Source: Pseudomonadota bacterium (GTDB lineage: Bacteria; Myxococcota_A; Polyangia; Polyangiales; Polyangiaceae). From it: 5,045 bases of DNA. Position 1 is the stretch's first letter; every line of letters starts with the position of its first letter. The notes under the pieces were generated by a model, which was not told the origin of the DNA, did no database searches, and worked only from the letters and a program-made list of their open reading frames with translations. Of this stretch, positions 1 through 5,045 are shown in pieces. The stretch is taken from assembly GCA_023411445.1 (NCBI GenBank), contig JAEYOT010000501.1:1-5045 (forward strand), in the 5' to 3' direction. The translations under genes and the position numbers were made by a program.

Positions 1-905
1 GCCGCTCGCTGGAGCAGGAGCGAGGCAACGGCTGGGCCGAGGGCGTGCACCCGGCGGATTTCCAGGATTGCATGGATCGGTACCTGCGCTCGTTCGTGGA
101 GCGCCAGCCCTTTCGCATCGAGTACCGCCTGCGCCGCGCCGACGGGCAGTATCGCTGGATTTTGGATCACGGCGTGCCTCGCTACGCGCAGGATGGCAGC
201 TTCGAGGGCTTCATCGGCTCCTGCATCGACATCACGGAGATGCGCGAAGGCGCGGAGGCGCTCCGCGCGCGCACCACCGCGCTCGCCACGGCGCTGCGCG
301 AGCGTGAGGTGCTGCTGAGCGAGGTGCACCACCGCGTCAAGAACAACCTGCAGCTCGTCTCCAGCTTGCTCGCGCTGCAGGCGCGCGGCGTGGGCGCCGA
401 TGCGCAGCACGCGCTCAGCGAGGGTCAACGCCGCATCGACTCGATCGCTCTGGTGCACGAGCAGCTGTATGGCTCGCGCAACTTGTCGGCCGTCAACCTG
501 GCCCGCTACGTGGAGGCGCTGGTGCCGGAGCTGTGTCACGCCAGCGGCGCCAGCGGGCGTGTGGAGCTGAAGCTGGTGCTAGAGGACGTGGAGCTGCACC
601 CGGAGCGCGCGGTGCCGTGCGGCCTCTTGCTGAGCGAGCTCGTGACCAACGCTCTCAAGCACGCCTTCCCGGGCGAGCGGCGCGGCGTGCTGACGGTAGT
701 CGTCGCGAGGCTGCCGGGCGAGCGGCTGCGACTTTGCGTGAGCGACGACGGCGTCGGGCTGACGCAGGAGTTTCCGCTGCGGAGCAGCCGCAGCCTGGGG
801 CTAGACTTGGTGGATATCTTCGCCAAGCAGCTGGAGGCCGAGATCGCGGTCGACTCCAGCGGCGGTACCAGCTTTTCGCTGACCTTTCAGGAGGCTGCCC
901 CATGA
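1..905 (+). CDS. PAS / HisKA_2-type sensor histidine kinase, 5'-truncated by window edge
   Basis: This is the C-terminal 300 residues of a sensor histidine kinase; the first full codon is at position 3 and the frame is open to the left edge, so the true start lies outside. The GTG at 45 is inside the PAS fold and is not the start. The fragment begins in a PAS domain (GWAEGVHPADF, then YRLRRADGQYRWI and a PAC-like end GFIGSCIDITEM). A short helical linker follows, then the HisKA_2 phosphoacceptor motif EVHHRVKNNLQL at 321-356; the second His (codon 330-332) is the likely phosphorylation site by alignment with NHRVKN of HWE kinases. The ATPase domain shows an N box (SELVTNALKHAF) and a G1 box (DDGVGL), ending in GGTSFSLTF. 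No membrane segment is visible in this part. The family autophosphorylates and passes phosphate to a receiver. It overlaps the next gene by ATGA, so the two are probably co-translated. The ligand of the PAS domain cannot be told. Confidence 0.93.
   Translation, partial: RSLEQERGNGWAEGVHPADFQDCMDRYLRSFVERQPFRIEYRLRRADGQYRWILDHGVPRYAQDGSFEGFIGSCIDITEMREGAEALRARTTALATALREREVLLSEVHHRVKNNLQLVSSLLALQARGVGADAQHALSEGQRRIDSIALVHEQLYGSRNLSAVNLARYVEALVPELCHASGASGRVELKLVLEDVELHPERAVPCGLLLSELVTNALKHAFPGERRGVLTVVVARLPGERLRLCVSDDGVGLTQEFPLRSSRSLGLDLVDIFAKQLEAEIAVDSSGGTSFSLTFQEAAP
889..894 (+). promoter_or_regulatory. Strong Shine-Dalgarno for the hybrid kinase
   Basis: AGGAGG lies 7 nt before the ATG at 902, inside the last codons of the upstream kinase. 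With the ATGA stop/start overlap at 902-905 it fixes the start of the hybrid kinase, although its frame stays open for a further 369 nt upstream. Confidence 0.85.
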
Positions 906-2899
906 ACCTGGTCGCCGTCACGGATGAGGTGCGCGGGCCGCGCGTGCTGATCGTGGAGGACGAGCGCGTCGTCGCCACCCACGTGGAGCGCAGCCTGATC
1001 GACGCGGGCTACACCGTCACGGGTATCGCCTCCAGCGCCGCCGAGGTGAAGACGCTGCTCGACGCAGCCCACCCGGACGTCGCGCTCGTGGACATTCGCC
1101 TGCGGGGGCGAGGCGAGGGCTTCGAGATCGCCGACCGCTTGCGTCACGAGAGCGACGTGCCAGTCGTCTACATGACCGCTCACACGGACGACGACACGCT
1201 GCAGCGAGCTGCGCACACCGGCGCCTACGGCTACGTGGTCAAGCCGTTCACGATCGGAGAAGTCAAGAGCGCGCTGCAGGTCGCGCTTTTCAAGCACCGC
1301 CTGGATCAGCGCCTGGCCGAGCGCGAGCGCTGGTTCTCGACCACGCTGCGCGCCATCGTGGATGGCGTCGTGGCGTGCGATCCGGATCAGCGCGTCACGT
1401 TCCTCAACGCCGCGGCTGAGCGGATGCTGGGCGTCGCCGAGAACGCCGCGCGCGGGCGGCCGACCGCGGAGCTCTTGGGCGCGACGCGCACCGGTCTGCC
1501 GGAGGTCACGCAGGCGCTGCTGCTGCGGCGTCCGGTGCGCTTCTCTCCAGATACGCCCCTCAGCGGCAGCTCCGGCCTGATCTTCGAGGGCGCGGTGGCG
1601 CCCATCATCCACGCTGGGCGCGTGCTCGGCGCGGTGTTGGTGCTGCACGACGTGACTGAGCAGCGCCGACGTGACGAGCAGCTAGCGCTGACGGATCGGC
1701 TCAGCTCGTTGGGGACGCTGGTGGCCAGCGTGGCGCACGAGATCAACAACCCCTTGTCCTACACGCTGGGGAACCTCAACCTGGTCGAGGGCGAGCTGCT
1801 GCAGCTCCGCGAGCGCCTGCCGGACGATGCCTCACGCGATTTGCTCGATCGCATCGTGCTCAGCCTGAGGGACGCGGAGGAAGGTGCAGAGCGCGTGGCG
1901 ACCACGGTCAAGGAGCTGCGCGCCTTCGGTCGTATGGAGGAGCGCGTGCTGCGCCCGATCGATCCGCGCACCTGCGTAGACTGGGCGATCCGGCTGACTG
2001 GCAATCAGCTGCTTCATCAAGCTCGCTTGATCACGAGCCTGCGAGAGGTGCCCAACGTCCAGGCCAACGAGCTCAAGTTGTCGCAAGTCATCGTCAACCT
2101 GCTGACCAACGCGGCGCAGGCGCTCACGGGCGAGCGCGAGGACAACGAGATCAAGGTGAGCACCTGGACGGATGAGCTTGGCCGCGCCGTGATCGAAGTG
2201 GAGGACAACGGGCGCGGCATGACGGAGGAGGTGCAGCGCTCGCTGTTCGAGCCCTTCTTCACGACCAAGGCGCCTGGCCACGGCACGGGGCTGGGGCTGT
2301 CGATTTGCCGCAACATCGTGCACGGCTTCGGCGGCGACATCTCGGTGGAGAGCGAGCTTGCTAGCGGCAGTCGCTTCAGCGTCAAGCTCCCGCCCTGCGC
2401 CAGGGACAAGCCCGAGGCGTCAGCGCCGCCGCAGCCCAGGCCGGAGCCGGCGCAGGCCGTCGCTGGGCCCTCCGCCGTTCGTCGGCGCGTGCTCGTGATC
2501 GACGACGAACCCATGATTCGCTCACTGGTCGGTCGGCTACTGGCCGCGAGCTACGATGTTACGTGCGCCGACGGAGTGCGGGCCGCGCTTGGTCACTTGA
2601 ACCAAGGCAGCGAGTACGACCTCATCTTGTGTGATTTGATGATGCCGGGAGAGTCGGGGATGGACTTCTTCGCGGTCGTGCGGCGGCTGTACCCGGATCA
2701 GGTGCGGCGCATCGCCTTCATCACCGGCGGCGCTGTCAGGCCGGATACTGGCAAGTTCTTGGACACGGCGGCTCGCCCCGTGCTGAGCAAGCCGTTCAAT
2801 TTCGAATCCTTGCTCGCCTTCGTCGAGCAAGTGATCGAGCAGGACGCCGCTACTCCGGCAACTTATCCACCTGCGGCACGGCCTTCTGAAACTCGCTAG
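902..2899 (+). CDS. Hybrid sensor histidine kinase, REC-PAS-HisKA-HATPase_c-REC
   Basis: This 665-residue protein has five modules. Receiver 1 spans about residues 13-130 (acidic pair E19/D20, phosphoacceptor D64 in ALVDIRL, T92, K114 in VKPF). A coiled linker (RLAERERW) leads to a PAS domain, about 141-255 (GVVACDPDQRVTFLNAAAERMLG; end HDVTEQRR). HisKA has H279 in VAHEINNPL, NtrB-like. HATPase_c spans about 386-497 with N box NLLTNAAQA (N403), G1 DNGRGM (D435), F box FEPFFTTK and G2 GTGLGLS. After a Pro-rich linker (497-526), receiver 2 has D534/D535, D578 in LCDLMMPG, T608 and K630. All catalytic residues are present in each module. There is no signal peptide or membrane segment, so it should be cytoplasmic. 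The start at 902 is chosen from the SD and the ATGA overlap with the upstream kinase. The last 50 nt overlap thyX on the other strand. Function is inferred: it integrates phosphate from a partner kinase (receiver 1) and from its own core, passing it to receiver 2 or a downstream protein not in view. The stimulus is unknown. Confidence 0.95.
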   Translation: MNLVAVTDEVRGPRVLIVEDERVVATHVERSLIDAGYTVTGIASSAAEVKTLLDAAHPDVALVDIRLRGRGEGFEIADRLRHESDVPVVYMTAHTDDDTLQRAAHTGAYGYVVKPFTIGEVKSALQVALFKHRLDQRLAERERWFSTTLRAIVDGVVACDPDQRVTFLNAAAERMLGVAENAARGRPTAELLGATRTGLPEVTQALLLRRPVRFSPDTPLSGSSGLIFEGAVAPIIHAGRVLGAVLVLHDVTEQRRRDEQLALTDRLSSLGTLVASVAHEINNPLSYTLGNLNLVEGELLQLRERLPDDASRDLLDRIVLSLRDAEEGAERVATTVKELRAFGRMEERVLRPIDPRTCVDWAIRLTGNQLLHQARLITSLREVPNVQANELKLSQVIVNLLTNAAQALTGEREDNEIKVSTWTDELGRAVIEVEDNGRGMTEEVQRSLFEPFFTTKAPGHGTGLGLSICRNIVHGFGGDISVESELASGSRFSVKLPPCARDKPEASAPPQPRPEPAQAVAGPSAVRRRVLVIDDEPMIRSLVGRLLAASYDVTCADGVRAALGHLNQGSEYDLILCDLMMPGESGMDFFAVVRRLYPDQVRRIAFITGGAVRPDTGKFLDTAARPVLSKPFNFESLLAFVEQVIEQDAATPATYPPAARPSETR

Positions 2900-3836
2900 C
2901 GAACCACTCCGCCGTCTTGGCACGGCTCAGGTCCAGCTCGAAGTCCGGCACCGGCGTGGGGGCGAGCTTCTGCAGTAGCTCCGTGACCTCACGCTTGGAT
3001 AGGCCCAGGCCATCGAGCTCCGCTGCCGAGAGCTGTCCCGCGCTGGCGCGGAGACCGCCCTGCTCCACCTTGACCAGCTGGCGTAGCGCGCCAAGCTCCA
3101 TGCGCGAGACGCGCGCGCCGCACACGTCGTAGTCGATCCAAGCTTCGTAGCTGTGCGGGGCGACGCGCTTGAGCATACCGGCCAGCACGCGGCCGTACTC
3201 TTGAATCTCCCATTGCGCGTGGCTGTCGACCCGCAGCTTGAGGAAGTGCAAGAAGTTGTGCAGATCGATCTTCCAGTACCACTGCGTGTAGGTGGAGAGC
3301 GGCAGATCGATGCGGGCCAGCTCTCGCGCCATATCCTCCGAGGTCATCTGCTCGTAGGCGCCGCGGCTGAGCCGGCGGATCTCGTTCCAGCGCTCGACCG
3401 TAGCGCGATACTGCTCCGGGGACACCGGCGTGCCGCTGCGCCCCTGGTTGTTCTGCTTGCTCTGCGTCTGCAGCTGCTCGGCGCTAGGCGTGTAAAACAG
3501 CATCGGCATCAGGGAGTACCGCCCCGAGTACTCGTTTACTGAAGCCGCTCGGTGCCGGATCCATTGCCGCGCGATGAACATCGGCATGCAGCAGTGGAAC
3601 TTGAGCTCCAGCATCTCGCTGGGCGTCGTGTGCAGGTGCCGCCGCAGGTAGCGGAGCAAGCCGCGCGTCAAGCTGGCCTTGCGCGTGCCATAGCCGTAGC
3701 TCACGCGCGCCGCGCGCTCGATGCACTCGTCCGTACCCATGTAGTCGACCAACGCGACGAAGCCGTGATCCAAGACGGGGAAGTACAGGCCGAGGATCTC
3801 TTCGGCACCGGGCGAGACCGGACGCTTGCTTGACAT
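2850..3836 (-). CDS. thyX: Flavin-dependent thymidylate synthase ThyX (long form)
   Basis: ThyX methylates dUMP to dTMP using methylenetetrahydrofolate as carbon donor and NADPH through FAD, replacing ThyA. The signature RHRx7S is intact (R94, H95, R96 ... S104, in IRHRAASVNEYS), preceded by HTTPSEMLELKFH. The substrate-binding helix NFLHFLKLR (R202) is followed by DSHAQWEIQEY. Length is 328 residues from the ATG at 3836, against roughly 220-250 for the Thermotoga and Mycobacterium enzymes. The surplus is an insert after FYTP (about 119-142) and a C-terminal extension past residue 237. The core resembles the roughly 300-residue alphaproteobacterial/rickettsial subtype, whose tail also carries an LSKRE motif (here around 290). 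An in-frame TTG at 3869 would add 11 residues. Neither start has a clear SD; the ATG is preferred because conserved sequence begins well inside it. The gene is convergent with the hybrid kinase, overlapping it by 50 bp, and divergent from asd. Confidence 0.96.
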   Translation of the reverse strand: MSSKRPVSPGAEEILGLYFPVLDHGFVALVDYMGTDECIERAARVSYGYGTRKASLTRGLLRYLRRHLHTTPSEMLELKFHCCMPMFIARQWIRHRAASVNEYSGRYSLMPMLFYTPSAEQLQTQSKQNNQGRSGTPVSPEQYRATVERWNEIRRLSRGAYEQMTSEDMARELARIDLPLSTYTQWYWKIDLHNFLHFLKLRVDSHAQWEIQEYGRVLAGMLKRVAPHSYEAWIDYDVCGARVSRMELGALRQLVKVEQGGLRASAGQLSAAELDGLGLSKREVTELLQKLAPTPVPDFELDLSRAKTAEWFASEFQKAVPQVDKLPE

Positions 3837-3867
3837 CGCCGACCGTAATACGCCCGCAGCCGGCGTC

Positions 3868-3894
3868 AAAAAAGCCCAAAAGCCCAGGGCCTGG
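3868..3894 (-). terminator. Weak terminator-like hairpin with T-tract, reading toward thyX
   Basis: On the minus strand AGGCCC (3892-3887) can pair with GGGCTT (3877-3872; one G-T wobble) around a 9-nt loop, followed by the rest of a T-run ending at 3868. An alternative hairpin, CCAG/CTGG (3894-3884), uses overlapping bases and excludes it. It sits 32 nt before the thyX ATG, so it could be a leader attenuator or could stop transcripts arriving antisense to asd. The stem is short and this may be chance. Confidence 0.25.
3884..3894. repeat. 11-bp palindrome CCAGG-G-CCTGG
   Basis: Perfect 5-bp arms around a central G, between the divergent thyX and asd starts. It could be a small operator half-way between the two promoters, but such short palindromes also arise by chance in GC-rich DNA. 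Confidence 0.35.
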
Positions 3895-3920
3895 AACGAC
3901 GCCGAAATCGCTGCTACACC
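3892..3920 (+). promoter_or_regulatory. Possible weak extended -10 promoter for leaderless asd
   Basis: TGC-TACACC (3912-3920) resembles an extended -10 and lies 8 nt before the asd ATG. TGGAAC at 3892-3897 is spaced 17 nt upstream. Each hexamer matches only three of six consensus bases. The spacing would place the transcript start at the ATG itself, in keeping with the missing Shine-Dalgarno. Speculative. Confidence 0.2.
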
Positions 3921-3928
3921 GCCCGCCC

Positions 3929-4960
3929 ATGCGCATCTGTATGCTTGGAGCCACTGGTCTGGTCGGGCGCGAGACGCTCGACCTCGTCGCGCGGGCGTGG
4001 CCCGAAGCGACGCTGTCGCTGTACGCTAGCCGCGATCAAGAGCTGAAGCACGGCGACAAGACCTTGCAGGTGTACGGCGCACCCAAGTTGGAAGAGGAGA
4101 ACGCGCCCAAGGGCGACCTCGCGTTCGTGGCGCTGGATGACGATCACAGTAAGCGCTACGTGCCGCGCCTGCTCGCGCTCGGCTACCGCGTGATCGACAA
4201 GAGCAGCACGTACCGCGCCGATCCGAAGGTGCCGCTGGTCGTGGCCGGCGTGAACACCCAGCGCGTGGATGAATCCGTGCGCTTGGTCGCCAACCCCAAC
4301 TGCACCACCATCCCGCTCATGCTCGCGTTGTTGCCGCTGCATCAGGAGCTCGGCCTCGCGAACGTCACTGTCAGCACCTACCAAGCTGTGAGCGGCGCCG
4401 GCATCGCCGCGCTGGACGGCTTCTTGGAGGCGAGCAAGGTCGGCTTCCAGGCGCTGGATCGGCTGGGTGACGTGTTCGATCCCAAGGGCTACGCCGGCAA
4501 CACGGTGCCGCACAACGGCGGCACGGACGACAGTGGCTTCTCGTCCGAAGAGCGCAAGCTGATGTTCGAGTCCAAGAAGGTGCTGGAGCTGCCGGAGCTG
4601 CCGGTCAGCGCGCAGTGCTGCCGCGTCGGCGTGGCCGGCGGCCACTACGAAAACGCTTGGGTGCAGTTTCAGAAGCCGGTCAACCTCGAGCAGGTCGCGA
4701 AGATCCTGGCGGACAAGGGCAAGACGCCGTTCGTCACCTTCTTGCCGGGCGCTGCCGGTGATGGCCTTTCGGCGCTCTACGCCGTGAAGGATCGCGACAA
4801 CGCGCTGGTTGGGCGCCTGCGCCTCGACGCGCGTGACAGCAGCGGCCGCACCCTGTGCCTCACGGTGGTGGGCGACAACCTGCGCCTGGGCGCCGCGACG
4901 AACGCGGTGCGCGTCGCCAGCCGCTGGTTCAAGTCGAGCGATCCGGCGCTGCAAGCTTAG
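3929..4960 (+). CDS. asd: Aspartate-semialdehyde dehydrogenase
   Basis: Asd reduces L-aspartyl-4-phosphate to aspartate-4-semialdehyde with NADPH, the branch point to lysine, diaminopimelate, threonine and methionine; it is cytoplasmic. The 343-residue protein starts with the Rossmann motif GATGLVG (residues 7-13). It carries the catalytic Cys in NPNCTT (C125), Q152 in STYQAVSGAG, and the R232/H239 pair in CCRVGVAGGHYE. NTVPHNGG and the EERKLMFESKK helix match the family's VIP..D and EE.K...E..K regions. Length is typical. The ATG at 3929 is chosen because the dinucleotide-binding strand begins right there; the frame is open upstream to a TTG at 3830, but that would enter thyX. No Shine-Dalgarno precedes it, so the start may be leaderless. 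A lipoprotein gene follows after 8 nt. Several usually conserved positions differ (DKSSTYRAD and VAGVN in place of the common NSSAFRMD and VPEVN), so it belongs to a divergent subgroup. ArgC is a distant alternative; the His motif and length favour Asd. Confidence 0.94.
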   Translation: MRICMLGATGLVGRETLDLVARAWPEATLSLYASRDQELKHGDKTLQVYGAPKLEEENAPKGDLAFVALDDDHSKRYVPRLLALGYRVIDKSSTYRADPKVPLVVAGVNTQRVDESVRLVANPNCTTIPLMLALLPLHQELGLANVTVSTYQAVSGAGIAALDGFLEASKVGFQALDRLGDVFDPKGYAGNTVPHNGGTDDSGFSSEERKLMFESKKVLELPELPVSAQCCRVGVAGGHYENAWVQFQKPVNLEQVAKILADKGKTPFVTFLPGAAGDGLSALYAVKDRDNALVGRLRLDARDSSGRTLCLTVVGDNLRLGAATNAVRVASRWFKSSDPALQA

Positions 4961-4968
4961 GCTCAGCG

Positions 4969-5045
4969 ATGCGCCTCGGGGGTGTGCTGACCTGCTCGCT
5001 CGCCCTATTGGGCTGCGCTGGCGCACCCCAGGGCAAGCCGGAGGC
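4969..5045 (+). CDS. Putative lipoprotein, N-terminus only (cut by right edge)
   Basis: An open frame from the ATG at 4969 runs off the window; 25 residues are visible. It opens with a short basic n-region (MR), a hydrophobic stretch (GGVLTCSLALLG) and a lipobox LLGC with the Cys at residue 16 (codon 5014-5016), followed by AGAPQGKPE. That is a signal peptidase II lipoprotein signal; Ala at +2, not Asp, predicts outer-membrane sorting in a Gram-negative cell. Only 8 nt separate it from the asd stop, so it is probably co-transcribed, although the only SD-like sequence is a weak AGG at the asd stop. The mature function cannot be seen. A chance hydrophobic frame is possible, since the visible part is short. 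Confidence 0.65.
   Translation, partial: MRLGGVLTCSLALLGCAGAPQGKPE

Larger units (their letters stand above)
3837..3928. other. Divergent thyX-asd intergenic region
   Basis: These 92 bp separate the two divergent starts and must hold or adjoin both promoters. Visible features are a six-A run (3868-3873), a tandem 8-mer AAAAGCCC (3870-3877 and 3878-3885), the palindrome CCAGG-G-CCTGG (3884-3894) and an outer inverted pair TTGAC/GTCAA (3830-3834 and 3865-3869). TTGACA at 3830-3835 and TTGACG on the minus strand (3869-3864) look like -35 boxes, but the nearest -10-like sequences lie only 10 and 13 nt away, too close for a normal sigma-70 promoter. No promoter is assigned with confidence. Confidence 0.7.

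Noticed and set aside
533..901. Longer version of the hybrid kinase using an upstream start in the same open frame
   Set aside because: This part is an Arg/Ala-rich translation of the HisKA_2 kinase gene in another frame. The SD at 889-894 and the receiver domain fix the start at 902.
887..1648. Long open frame on the minus strand (253 codons)
   Set aside because: It is antisense to the receiver and PAS modules, low in complexity, with no recognisable domain; such shadows are common in GC-rich genes.
2840..2900. Shared bidirectional terminator between the hybrid kinase and thyX
   Set aside because: I see no GC-rich stem with a T-tract on either strand here, and the interval is coding on both strands.
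3153..3542. Plus-strand frame inside thyX
   Set aside because: It is antisense to the conserved ThyX core, which carries the RHRx7S signature; no domain is seen in the opposite reading.
3830..3851. Sigma-70 promoter TTGACA ... TAATAC for asd
   Set aside because: The boxes are only 10 nt apart, far from the usual 16-18, and the -35 overlaps the thyX start codon.
3830..3928. N-terminal extension of Asd from a TTG at 3830
   Set aside because: It would overlap the thyX start and add a Pro/Lys-rich stretch before the Rossmann strand; the ATG at 3929 matches the family N-terminus.
3914..5026. Minus-strand open frame of 370 codons across asd
   Set aside because: It is the mirror of asd codon bias, rich in Arg, Ala, His and Gln, without motifs, while asd is clearly the real gene.

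Overview
The window is GC-rich bacterial DNA with densely packed genes. Multidomain sensor and hybrid kinases, a long-form flavin-dependent thymidylate synthase, and a gene opening with a lipobox (so probably a Gram-negative envelope) fit a Myxococcota/deltaproteobacterial-type genome. The taxonomic guess is inference from style and codon bias; no marker gene here settles it.

Left part (1-2899, + strand): a two-gene signalling operon. A histidine kinase of the HisKA_2 type, cut by the left edge, ends in a PAS/PAC sensor module plus HisKA_2 and HATPase_c domains. It overlaps by ATGA a 665-residue hybrid kinase with the order receiver - PAS - HisKA - HATPase_c - receiver. A strong Shine-Dalgarno (AGGAGG, 889-894) sits before the second start. 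The N-terminal receiver looks like those that normally partner HisKA_2/HWE kinases, so the first kinase plausibly feeds the second protein. No DNA-binding output domain is visible.

Middle (2850-3836, - strand): thyX, convergent with the hybrid kinase. The two coding regions overlap by 50 bp at their 3' ends, which leaves no room for a terminator between them. ThyX makes dTMP from dUMP with FAD, NADPH and methylene-tetrahydrofolate.

A 92-bp divergent intergenic region (3837-3928) holds an A-tract, a tandem 8-mer, an 11-bp palindrome and a weak terminator-like hairpin reading toward thyX. No convincing sigma-70 promoter with normal spacing is visible.

Right part (3929-5045, + strand): asd, aspartate-semialdehyde dehydrogenase, complete with its catalytic Cys and His. 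After an 8-nt gap comes the start of a lipoprotein gene cut by the right edge, probably in the same operon.

Most of this is ordinary housekeeping and signalling content. The points most worth a second look are the coupled two-kinase arrangement, the convergent coding overlap at the tail of thyX, and the structured thyX-asd intergenic region. I found no RNA genes, insertion sequences, CRISPR arrays or clear new system.
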